Shown here: positions 35,089 to 45,491 of the stretch, in pieces
How the letters are laid out: each line of letters opens with the position of its first letter
Position numbering within the stretch: position 1 is the first letter of the stretch
Assembly: GCF_001540865.1 (NCBI RefSeq)
Contig: NC_033635.1
Span: forward strand, 8,378,661-8,442,660
DNA: 64,000 nucleotides
Source: Ananas comosus
Lineage: Eukaryota > Streptophyta > Magnoliopsida > Poales > Bromeliaceae
Reading direction: 5' to 3'
Position numbers and translations under genes: made by a program
The notes under the pieces: model-generated
What the model saw: the letters and a program-made list of their open reading frames with translations, nothing else
Databases searched by the model: none
What the model was told of the DNA's origin: nothing

Positions 35089-35810
35089 ACGACACAAATT
35101 ATCACAAGGCCCAAAATGCTTAAGCCCAGTTATTATTACTAGTATCTAAATCTCTTATATACCCAATCATATCCCTATTCCTATCCGATGTGGGATTATT
35201 GGGGTGTGACAGACTCCCCCCGTTAAGGCTCTGACGTCCTCGTCAGTCCAATCACAAACACAGCCCAAGATCACCAGGCGATGTGAGACTCGTCTCGCTC
35301 GCCTTGTCATCCAGACCCTGGCATAGCCGGTTACCTTGTCATATAGACTCCGACATAGCCTATCAACTTGTCTTTCAGACCCTGGCTCAGTCGAGACTTG
35401 CCACACATTTTCGTCTGGTGAGCTGTCTCTGATACCACTTTAATCTGTCACGCCCCAGGGTCCCTTTTTGATTTAAAAGCAATGCAGAAGCGCCCAATTT
35501 TTTTAAAAAAAAAAAATCTGACCCCTAAGGTATGCAAGATCCGTCACAAATATAGGGAGTCCACTGTTCACACGGATAAAATATCCCCTGTATTTGCACG
35601 GCGTCGCACAAGTACAAAATACATGATGGGATACAACCACTACAACTGAACATACAAACATTCATACATTCATATATTCATACACCATTCACCACAAGTT
35701 TACATTCAGAGTTTAATCATAAATCCACAACTATTAGTTTAAAATGTTTCCTACCCGGAAACTCATTTTGAAATACTAATTGATGAAAACCACGTGAAAA
35801 CCTTTTTCAA
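35089..35810 (-). mobile_element. TRIM-like LTR element remnant
   Basis: On the minus strand, an LTR start TGTCACACCCCAATAATCCC lies at 35210. Next to it (35211-35220) is a polypurine tract GGGGGGAGTC. About 210 bp further right (35427-35438) is TGGTATCAGAG, a tRNA-Met primer site, followed at 35447 by the end of a second LTR (ggggcgtgaca). An internal domain of only ~230 bp without coding capacity is typical of terminal-repeat retrotransposons in miniature. Both LTRs are partial. Confidence 0.65.
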
Positions 35811-35813
35811 AAC

Positions 35814-35816
<3 letters not shown>

Positions 35817-35887
<71 letters not shown>

Positions 35888-36141
35888 AGTCCAGCTACTA
35901 TCTTATTAATAGGATTGAGACTATTGTCCTATCAAGTCATTTTGAATGATCAACACTCTAAATTGATAATCGGCACCGTTGAAATTTTGATCTATACTAT
36001 AAAAAATATTTAAAAACCGAATATTGTAATTTTTAAAAATTATTATCAAGTCTATCAAAGAGTCGAAAAATGAACGGTCATAAATGAATAACCTTCTTAA
36101 AATAAAGGTTAGACTTTCTCAATTCATGATCAGAGTTATCA

Positions 36142-36219
<78 letters not shown>
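35817..36219. repeat. Microsatellites and partial foldback-like sequence
   Basis: A (TA)n(TG)n run (35817-35885) is followed by gagtccagctactatctt, which resembles the head of the foldback at 42741, then by unique AT-rich text. A (TA)n(GA)n run (36145-36220) leads into the next foldback element. No gene is seen. Confidence 0.6.
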
Positions 36220-36223
<4 letters not shown>

Positions 36224-36756
36224 GAGCTAGAATATTATCGGTAGCAAACGGCCGGATTCCGTTGCTATCTATTTGTTTTCGATGATGGAGCCTCTAAATC
36301 GATGGTTGGTATGTTGAACATAATTTGTACCACTTAAAATATCTAGAAATTAAATCTCAAATCTTTTTGACACTGTTGACTCAATGATTAAAGGGTTGCA
36401 AAATTTAAAACTTTAATGGTCGATCGAGGGGTTTGCTCGTTTAATAGTATAAACAAGTTTAAATCAATTAAATTTTGATTAGAAAATTATTTAAACTATT
36501 TAAAATAAAATCTTTACTCTTTATCTTGATTACAGAAATCATATCATCACTTTTTGAAGAATATTTATCATCACTTCTGTCATCAACTTGATGCACAAAA
36601 AAATAATATCGAATATATGTAATATTTGATTTCTAAATACTCAAGTAGTATACATTATGCTCAATGATGCGGATTGTCAATTTGAAAGCTCTATCATTAA
36701 AAATAAATCAGTAGCAGCGGGAACCGTTTACTGCCGATATTATTCTAACTCAACTC
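36220..36756. mobile_element. Foldback MITE, ~537 bp
   Basis: The left end gttgagctagaatattatcg is inverted at the right end as cgatattattctaactcaac, with ~30-bp arms that also share a gcaaacgg/ccgttta core. It is flanked by (GA)n on the left and (TA)n on the right. The same terminal word gttgagctagaata links it to 34720-35088 and to a right-end fragment near 38540. Confidence 0.75.
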
Positions 36757-37079
36757 TATATATATCTGGCTTGTAATAGTATGAAGGCCTTTTTGCTGCC
36801 AAATAATTTTTGATGATGGGACGTCATCGGCTTCATTATATTTGCTCTATGCTATTTTTGGAAGCATGTAGAAATTAAATTTTATATTTTTTTTATATCA
36901 GTTGATAAGTGATCAAAATGTTTCAAAATTAATAATTTTAATGGCCAACTTGTTGACAGTGTAAAACAATCTAAATTAAGTAAAATTTTGATAGAAAATT
37001 ATTTATATTATTTAGAGCTAAAACAGTACCTCTGATATAAAATTTAGGTATTTTATTAGTATTTTTTATAAAAATTTTA
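36757..37079. other. Non-coding interval
   Basis: AT-rich; parts resemble the interior of the neighbouring foldback element (gatgatgggacgtc, ttgataagtgatcaaaatgtt). No gene. Confidence 0.45.
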
Positions 37080-37883
37080 GGGTAAACTTCAAATACCCCC
37101 TTGTGGTTTCACACTTTCTTACTTTAGTACCCTGTGGTTTAAAGTGTATCAACTTAGCCCCTGTGGTTCCGCACTTTCTCACTTTAGTACCCTGTAATTT
37201 AAAGTGTATCAAGTTAGTTAGTACCCTGTAGTTTTATTTTTCTCTTTTTATTATCCATTTCACTAATTTTTTCGTTAAATCAGTAACAAAGTTAAAATCA
37301 AAGGGTACTAAAGTGAATATTCGATAAATCTAGGTAGGGTATCTGAAGTTTTTTATATATAATTTAACGAAATATTAACGGAGGAAGAAAAGATATTAAC
37401 AAAGTTAAAAGTAACGGGTACTAAAATAAATATTCGATAAACTTAGGTAGGGTATCTGAAGTTTTTTATATATAATTTAACGAAATATTAACGGAGGAAG
37501 AAAAGATATTAACAAAGTTAAAAGTAACGGGTACTAAAATAAATATTCGATAAACCGGTATCTAAGGTTTTTTATATATAATTTAACGAAAAATTAACGA
37601 AGGAAGAAAAGTTATTAACAAAGTTAAAAGTAAAGGGTACTAAAATAAATATTCGTTAACCGGTATCTGAGGTTTTTTGTATATAATGTAACGAAATATT
37701 AACAGAGGAGCCGACGAAAAGAGAAAAATGAAATCACAGGGCACTAAATTGATGCATTTTAAACCACAGGGTACTAAAGTGAGAAAGTGCAAAACTACAG
37801 AGTACTAAATTGATACACTTTAAACCACATGGTACTGAAATGAAACAGTGTGAAACCACAGGGTGGTATTTGAAATTTTTCTG
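37080..37883. mobile_element. Long-TIR MULE-like non-autonomous element
   Basis: The ends are inverted copies of each other for ~150-200 bp, built of repeated phrases such as accctgtggtttaaagtg and actttagtaccctg. An 8-bp direct repeat aaatttta flanks the element (37072-37079 and 37884-37891); AT-richness makes this less decisive. The centre is a tandem array. No transposase is encoded. Confidence 0.65.
37319..37720. repeat. ~105-115-bp tandem repeat, about 3.6 units
   Basis: Units start at about 37319, 37432, 37548 and 37654 with ttcgataa or ttcgttaa. They share gtatctgaagtttttta and aaagttaaaagtaa. Later units carry a short deletion after ttcgataaacc. Confidence 0.85.
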
Positions 37884-38030
37884 AAATTTTATTCTCAGAC
37901 GTTTATTGTGAGACTATTTATTATATAGATAAATATATTATGTGGAAATGATAATTAACTTTACTTTCCCCTGTCTTTCTCTCCATGTTCTCTCTCTCCA
38001 TGATATCTATATGCGTGTTTCCCTTTCCTT

Positions 38031-38064
<34 letters not shown>

Positions 38065-38652
38065 GATCTCTCTCTCTCTCTCTCTCTCTCTTGGTGATCT
38101 CTCTGTGTGGTGTGGTGTGGTGTGGGTCCTTGTCCTCCACCCCAAGAGGTAGGCCTACCTTGTGTGATGTCCCTCCAGACAGGACCTACCGTACGACCAA
38201 TCACTGGGCATGCAATCCAGCAGCGTATCCAAACATCACACGATCGATCATGAAAATGCATGCATGCTTAGAGAGGGAAAGAGAGAGATAGATCCCTAGA
38301 GAGAGAAAAAAATCCAGGGAGATAAGGAGCAAAGATTCTTGGGACATACTTGTGCCTAGCTAGCTACTTTCCTCCCTAAGAAATAATGTTGCAAAATTAT
38401 AAAATCTGATTTACAGAAAAAATATGTATCTAGGACGTAGATTATATTTATATAGCAGTGTTAATTGTGGATGCGGATGTGCTATCAAGGGATACAATGT
38501 AAAAGTATCAAAAAATTTAATTGATAATTTCACAAGTATATATTCTAACTCAACTCTTCTCTCTCTCTCTCTCTATATATAGATATGAACGATGATATGC
38601 GTGAAGTATTATGAGTGAGATAAAAGGTAGGGCGAAGTAATATTTAATTGCT
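37884..38652. other. Microsatellite-rich non-coding interval
   Basis: It contains a long (TC)n tract at 38030-38090, a (TGTGG)n-like stretch near 38105, and a right-end foldback fragment (tattctaactcaactc) near 38540 followed by (CT)n(TA)n. The open frames over the CT tract are simple repeats. Confidence 0.6.
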
Positions 38653-39038
38653 TAGGGTTTGTTTAGTTCAACATAAAATTAATGTACCACGAAAAGAAAA
38701 AAAATTCGTAGAAGAAATTTTCGGTGAAAAAAGTTTTACATTTTGTAATGTTTGACTTGTAGAAAAGAAATCGTTTTCCGTCCAGATTTATTTAGCTGAA
38801 AGGAAAAAATTTATATTTGTTTGATTGGGTGGAAAAACAAATAATGAAAAAAAAAATTATGCAGCTTGAGTTTTCGTTTTTGGTCGAAAAAAAAAAGCGA
38901 AAAATCGAAAGCTTTATTTTTTCTTCGAATCCGTAAAAATATTTTTACGTCCAACGTCCAAATAAGCGAAAAGATATTTTGCATATGAAAAACGACATTC
39001 CGATTCGTTTTGTTTTGTGCCGCACCAAACGCGTCTTA
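38653..39038. mobile_element. Possible MITE
   Basis: It starts gggtttgtttagttcaac and ends gccgcaccaaacgcgtc, an imperfect inverted pair of the GTTTGGT type common in plant MITEs. The target duplication is unclear. Confidence 0.35.
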
Positions 39039-39291
39039 ACAAAAGGACAAATATTGCTAGCTAGTCGATCGAAAAGGCCACATCTCGATCTCTTAATGTG
39101 TTCTTAATTTGTGACGCAATCCATGTGCAGCAATTTGCCTCTCGATCGTGTTGTCATTCGCTTTTTGAGCAGACGTACATTAATTATCGACTGCACCTGA
39201 TTCATGCGTGCGTACTTCAAAATCTTTGGCGTTCCTTCACATCGATCCGGCTAGTTATAGACGTATTATAAATTAACTTTTACGAATTTTT
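39039..39291. other. Non-coding interval
   Basis: Mixed sequence with no recognised feature. Confidence 0.4.
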
Positions 39292-40243
39292 AAAGAACAT
39301 GTTTGATTGTTTGAAAGTGATCGCGAAGTTAAAAAAAAAAATTAATTAATTAATTTTGCAAAAATAATTTTTAAGTTTGATTGTTTGGTTGCATATTGGC
39401 TATAAAGTTAAAAAAAAAATAAAAAAATTATATTTTTGTGTTTCCGATCTTTTGATTATTTGATTTTATATATATATATATAATTTGAATTCATGATTTG
39501 AATCGAATTTTGATTTAGTATTTGATCTTAAGTTCTGAATTCAAAATGTGAATTCATAATTTTATTTTAAATTAAAATTAAAATTAAAATTAAAATTTGA
39601 GTTTAAATCACAATTCAAATTGAATATTCAAATTCAAAGTTTAAACCAAAACCCATTATTGAAATTAAATTCAAAATAAAAAATTAAATTCAAATTCAAA
39701 TTTCAACTTGAAAATTTAAATTTTGAACCAATTGATAATTTGAATTTATATATAGTTTGGAACAATTTGGATTTAATGTACAAATTGAAGTACGTTCCTA
39801 GCTAAAAATAATTTGCTTGAATTAAATTTATATTTAAAATTTAAAAATTAAATTAAATTTAAATAAAATTTTAATTTTAATTTTAATTTTAAATATAAAT
39901 TTGCAAATTTGAATTTAAAAATTGTGTTGAATTTGAAATTACAAGTCGAATTCAAAATGCAAAATTAAATTTATCAATTCAAATTTAAATTGAAATTCAA
40001 CTCTAAAAATATATTCAAAAAATAAAGTTAAAACCAAATATAAACTTTTAGATAAATTATTCACGTTCAATAACTTCAGAATTTTTTAAGCCAAAGTTAA
40101 AAAAGTGAGATTTAGTTATAACTCACTTTTTTAATCCACTATTGTGAAGTGATTTTTATATTCACTTTCGCAAATCAAATGGCCGATAAAATAGCATTTT
40201 CTGAAATTCCGTATTTTATTTTCAACCTACCAAACATGCCTTA
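39292..40243. mobile_element. Possible AT-rich MITE-like element
   Basis: It begins aagaacatgtttgattgttt and ends with the rough inverse aacctaccaaacatgcctt. The interior is almost pure combinations of aaattcaaatt and aaaattaaa words in both orientations. It has no coding potential. Confidence 0.4.
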
Positions 40244-42351
40244 ATTAAGATGATTCTAAAGTTAATTCATGACCTATCAGAAATAGAAAGTTCTCGGCAG
40301 AACAGTCACGGATTGGAAAAAATATTAATTGCTTCTCTCTAGTTTGAAATAAGGAATCACATTGCTTAGATATTTTGATGTGAGGATATATGTCTTAGGT
40401 AACAACTCCATCAACACTACATACATGTAACGAAAAAGCCAAAAAAGAGAGAGGAAAAAAAAGTCACAGATGTAGTTAAATCCATCTATCTACCTAATGA
40501 ATAAAGCAGATAACATGTTATTTTTCCCTCTTAAAAATAAAAAAATAATACTCCTCTATACTTATAATAAATCGGTTAAATCTATTGATATCATCAGTAA
40601 CTTGTTGAATCTAAATCTGAACTTCTGCACCAGAGTGAAGAGGATGCAGTCGTTTTCTTGGGAATCTAAGTTTTTCATTGAACTATCAAACAAAGGTGAA
40701 GAGGATGCTGTTGTTGAATGATTGAGATTCGAATATCAGATATGTTATAGAATAATCTATCCATTTCCATGCACGGAGAGAGGAATTAGACACTTTATTG
40801 GGTTGAGATGACGCTATTACTAGACAGGATCTCTGGCCAAAAGATTCCATAGGGATAATTTAAATTATCAAATTAAAAAAAAACAAACAAACAAACAGAA
40901 TTTTCTTTTCGTTATAGTCAAAATTATAAATTGAAAGCAGTTGGATGACTCTTTATTGTTATGATATCTTATGTGACTCTTTATTGTTATGATATTTTAT
41001 GTGATAAATTTTTCAGAAAAAATTTTTTTGGCTGAAATAGGTCTAACTTCCTGCTACATAATAATAAAACTATAAAACTAATAAATTGAGTTGAGTTGAG
41101 TTGAGTTGAGTTGTGTGGGGCTCCGGTCCATAATAAACTTAACTGTAAAAAATCCAATAATAAATCTAACCTCTAGATAGATTGAGTCAGATTGAAATCC
41201 CGTGAGCAACATGGCTAAGCCCTTGAGTACGATGAGTGCGCCTTTTCTATCGGCACATGCCTTTCAGATTATTAGTTAGTTAGTTAGTACTTGTGATCCA
41301 CCATTTTGACTTGTTAAGATCCATCTAATTAATTACGGTGGGCGCAATTTGCCACTTTGTCTATGCACATGGGCACAATAATATAAGATTAATATCTTGC
41401 TCAACTAAACATTTGAAACATTTGAAATAATATATGATTAGCTTAGTAGGAGGGGGAGGAGCAAAGTTGGTATCTAATATTTGCATTTGTTCGACATTAT
41501 TGTTGGGCAACTGTCCTAGCACAGTTTTGAGCTCCAACGTGTCACTCGAGAAAGCGTTCTCAAGTGGTACGGTAGCTCGCTCCGTTCAAAAAGCAATAAT
41601 GCTCATAGGGTTGGCGGAAACGTAGACCTGTTGTACATGTTGTTTATTATCCACACCCACTCTGATACTGAGATTCAGGTTTGAAAATCTGTTTTAAAGA
41701 TTCCAATCTTGTTGATGTATCATTTCAAATTAAATTCTGATTAGATCAGAAACAAATCGAAATATCAGAAACTATCTTTGTTTAATTGGTTTTACTTTTC
41801 TTAGCATTTATGAACTCGCCTGGCTAATGCAGTACGTGTTAAATACTTTATATTCATATATGTACTTCCAACTATTCATTTGGATGTCTCTTTTTTCAGC
41901 CTCATATGTCTTTCCTTCCGCTTTCAATCTCTATATTATTCATTTTCATTAATACAGTCAAAAATAAATAAATTATATAGATAAAAATTAGATTAAACTA
42001 TCCAATTATATATAACTAAAATTAAAATTTTATATGAATAATAATTTTTTACTTTAAAAATATTCTATATATTTTCTCAAGCATTCAATTAATAGCAAGA
42101 TAGGCAACGGCAGACAGATGCTGCTACTTGGTAATTTGGAAGACTTCCAGTTTGGCCACATAGGGTGAGAGACAGAAAAAGAGTAAGAGAAAAATATATT
42201 GAAAATTTAGAGCTCTAAATTTAATAAAATTTTGCTCTTTTATTTGTCGATTGGATTTGTTTTTATGGGCCAACAATATTGGCCCAATTTTAACTAAACT
42301 CAGATTATTCACTCAGCCTATATATAATTAAAATATATTATATTTATATAT

Positions 42352-42430
<79 letters not shown>
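40244..42430. other. Gene-free AT-rich interval
   Basis: No supported gene on either strand. Simple repeats include (gagtt)5 at about 41088-41114, (caaa)n near 40885, a direct repeat of gactctttattgttatgatat near 40945/40975, and a long (TA)n at 42355-42428. Small open frames lack domains. Confidence 0.5.
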
Positions 42431-42664
42431 TAGAACTACTATGCTATCGAAAATATAGAGGATTTGATGTTTTCGAATTTTTGACCCTTTGATTAAGAAT
42501 TGTATGGTTGGGATGATTGTGGTCCCTCTTAGGATTAAATAATATCCCTAGGATTAAGTGGTCCCTATAATATAATAATAGTATTAATTCAAAGAAATGA
42601 TTAGTTGATCTAAAAATCAAAAAATCGAAAACACTAGATCCTCTATACTTTCGATAGCATAGCA

Positions 42665-42666
<2 letters not shown>
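42431..42666. mobile_element. Foldback MITE in a (TA)n tract
   Basis: The left arm, starting ctactatgctatcgaaaata, pairs with the right arm ending actttcgatagcatag over ~50 bp. (TA)n lies on both sides (42355-42428 and 42668-42698). Confidence 0.75.
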
Positions 42667-42740
<74 letters not shown>

Positions 42741-42743
<3 letters not shown>

Positions 42744-42984
42744 CGACTACTATACTATTGATAGTACCAAGCCTTTGGTACTGTTGAGTTTTCTACCGTT
42801 AGATCTACCCTTTGATCATTTCTATCCGTTAGATAATACTATTAAACCAACCACCCACTCAATCCTAGAGGACCACTATTAATTTAACCGGGGTCCGCTA
42901 TCATCCTAACCGCACATTCTTTTATCCAACGGCCAAAAACTCAATAGTACCAAGGACTTGGTACTATTGATAGTATAGCAGCAT
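42741..42984. mobile_element. Foldback MITE between (GA)n and (TA)n tracts
   Basis: The left arm tactatactattgatagtacc is inverted at the right as ggtactattgatagtatagc. Arms continue through accaagcctttggtact and caaaaactcaatagtacc. (TA)n(GA)n precedes it and (TA)n follows. Confidence 0.75.
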
Positions 42985-43023
42985 AATTCTATATATATAT
43001 ATATTACTATATATAAGTATATT

Positions 43024-43064
<41 letters not shown>

Positions 43065-43067
<3 letters not shown>

Positions 43068-43206
43068 GAGCTTTTCGAGCCTAATTCGAACGAGCCGAGT
43101 AATACTCAAGCTCGGCTCATTTAATTTCGAGTCGAGCTCGAGCGAGCCAAATATCGAGTCGAACGTGAGTTGAACACGAGCCGGCTCGCTCATTTGCCAG
43201 CCTTAC
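43065..43206. repeat. Fragment of the GAGCC-rich hAT-type MITE
   Basis: It shares gagccgagtaatactc, ctcggctcattt, cgagtcgaac and cacgagccggctcgctc with the element at 3897-4433, and ends tttgccagcctta like its terminus. It is truncated and flanked by (TA)n. Confidence 0.65.
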
Positions 43207-43572
43207 TAATATATATATGGCATGTTGCCACCAGAAATAGCACCCAAGTTTTCTTTTTACTTCTCCAATAATTAATATTTTAACTTCAAAATTTAAGCTA
43301 ATTATTTTAAATATATAATAATTAATAATACATTCAAATTTTAAAGTCAAAATGCCGTCGACAGACTTAAATTGAATAAATTGAAAGGGCTAGGTAGTAA
43401 AATCAAAATTTTAGAGTAGCCATGTAAGTTTGGTATGTTTTTGCCAAAAATAATAATTAGAAAATATCTAGTTCAAATATAAAAATACCTATTCAGAAGT
43501 TTTCACAACTTACATCATGCATTATGAAAACATCAAAGATTTGATCTTTTCAAACCAATTATGAGAATAAAT
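43207..43572. other. Non-coding interval
   Basis: AT-rich, no feature recognised. Confidence 0.45.
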
Positions 43573-44103
43573 TGTAATGATCCAGCGGACTAATAATAAT
43601 AATTCATTGGACCCAAAACACAAGCCCAAAATATGCCCAAAATATTTAAGCTCAGTTATTATTGTTATTATGATCTAATGGTCTCTTATATTATCCAATC
43701 ACGATCCTGTTCCCATTCAATTGGGAACTATTGGGGTGTCATAGACTCCTGCTTAGGCTTTGACGCTCTTATCAGTTCAATCACACACGCAACTTAAGAT
43801 CACCAGATGATGTGAGTCCCACCTCACATTTCTGGTTGGTAAACTCAGGCAATGTGAAGCCCACCTCACAATTCTGGTTGGTGAATTGGCTCTGATACCA
43901 AACTGTCCAGACCTGCTTCCCATCGGGTCATCCATCACTTAGCCTGTGGCTCGATTAACTGCGTATTCTAGACCTAATAATTTGTTGGGCCCAATCCACT
44001 AGTTCAAAATACTTAAACCCAATTATTATAATTAGAGTGTGCGGCAATATATTTCCGATTAGAATCTCTATCCTATCCGATGTTGGATTACTGAGGTGTT
44101 ACA
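43573..44103 (-). mobile_element. Cassandra-like TRIM element with 5S rRNA-like LTR
   Basis: On the minus strand the 5' LTR is 44103 to 43904, starting TGTAACACCTCAG and ending near GGTCTGGACA. The primer site TGGTATCAGAGC follows at 43900-43889. The internal domain is ~145 bp. A partial 3' LTR (43743 to 43573) starts with an ACACCCCAATAG-type sequence. The LTR segment 43917-43961 reads GGCTAAGTGATGGATGACC on the minus strand, close to the 3' part of plant 5S rRNA (TAGGATGGGTGACC). A 5S-derived patch, a tRNA-Met primer site and no coding capacity are the hallmarks of Cassandra. Confidence 0.6.
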
Positions 44104-44142
44104 ATGTGTGATTGTGATTGAGCCTGATGTTAGGGGCAAGTC

Positions 44143-44592
44143 TGTAACACCCTAATAGTCCCACATCGGATAGCAAAAGAATTCTGATTGCGAATATAAC
44201 GATCCGACCCACTAGCAATAATAATTTATTGGACCAAAATCACTAGCTCAAAATGCTTAACATCTAGCATAGCTACCTGAGATGTCTAGCCATAGCCTAC
44301 CCGATCAGGAACTATTCTCAAACCTTAGCTACACCCAATGTGGGACTATTCTCTCAAACTCAATCGCAATCACACACATGAACCAGATATACAGACGATA
44401 TGAGATTCTAGGGAATCCCTGGTAGCACCTACCGGGAGGTCACCAATCACTTAACCTGCAAGCTTGATTAACTGTGTACTAAAATTTTTGGACCAAAATG
44501 TTTAAATCCAATTATTATTAATAAAATTTGTGGCCATATATTTTCAGTCAGGACTCTTTTTTCTATCGATGTGAAACTATTGAAATATTACA
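44143..44592. mobile_element. Further Cassandra-like LTR fragments
   Basis: A plus-oriented LTR head (TGTAACACCCTAATAGTCCC) starts at 44143. A minus-oriented LTR ends at 44592 (TGTAATATTTCAATAG on the minus strand). The latter includes GATTGGTGACCTCCCGG (about 44434-44450, minus strand), a strong match to the 5S rRNA GGGTGACCTCCCGGG segment. Together with 43573-44103 this makes a small cluster of rearranged copies. Confidence 0.55.
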
Positions 44593-45491
44593 TAAACCAA
44601 ATCGAATATAACATCTAATTCTATAACAGATAGAATTATTTCATGATTTATGTTACTGGTCAATTAACTTCTCTAGCACACACTGCCAGAATTGCCTTCA
44701 GGTGTGCTGTAAAACGAATTCTTTTGGACTTGCAAAGCAAGCTTCGAGAGAATCATACAACAACTCCCTATAAATGTTAAGGGGGCAAATTGCACAAAAG
44801 CCTCAAATAAAATGCATTTTCATACTTGGGCACAGGTTGGAGTTTGAAGGCTCCAATTGTTTCCTATCACAAGAAAGAAAAGCAGAAGAACCAAAAGGAA
44901 AAAAAATTAAAAATTTAAATTAAACACCTATTGAAAATATTCTATAGTACAAATAAGGATTCATTCAAGTAAACTGAAAAAAAAAAAAAAAAAAATAGCA
45001 ATGCTCATTTCTTCAAAAACTAGCACTACATAAAAGCAAATGGTAAATCTATATATATTCATAAATAACACAAGGGCATACACACTAGCATTTAAAAGGA
45101 GCCAAGGTCACATACATCCCAAGGAAATAAATACAACCTCAATCGAATATCAATTGAATGAAGAATGTCCAGAAAAAAATAACACACTAAAAGGACAAAG
45201 AAAACAAAAAAAAACAAAAACAAAAAAGCGAACAAATGTGAGGAAAAAGGAAAACTCAAACTCAAAAGCCCCAAAAACACTCTTGAAATTCAGATTTTGT
45301 CGGGACAATGGCAAATATGAACTTCGATGATGCAGCAGAAGCACCCTGCACAGCACCCCTATTGTGGACCAGACAGACGGTGGGTAATCAGTCTGTTTAG
45401 CAACTTCGCGCAGTAGGAAAATTTACACTTGAATATGATCCAAATAAAGCTTGTGAGTAGGGAGAAGGGCTTCATTTCTATCTCTCATCTA
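44593..45491. other. Non-coding flank and probable 3' UTR of importin-4
   Basis: No coding sequence on either strand is credible. The open frames at 45040-45356 are low-complexity lysine- or phenylalanine-rich products of A-rich DNA. The bases just left of the stop codon at 45492 should be the 3' untranslated region; I cannot fix the polyadenylation site. Confidence 0.5.

Noticed and set aside
35427..35447. Continuation of the large gypsy family at 35.4 kb because of tgtcacgcccc
   Set aside because: The short 230-bp interior with PPT and PBS fits a miniature LTR element; sequence after the terminus does not match the gypsy LTRs.
37319..37720. Regularly spaced repeats as a CRISPR array
   Set aside because: The units are contiguous tandem copies without unique spacers, and the genome is a plant nuclear genome.
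38007..38291. Open frames over (TC)n/(GA)n tracts
   Set aside because: Simple-repeat translation (RE/SL repeats) only.
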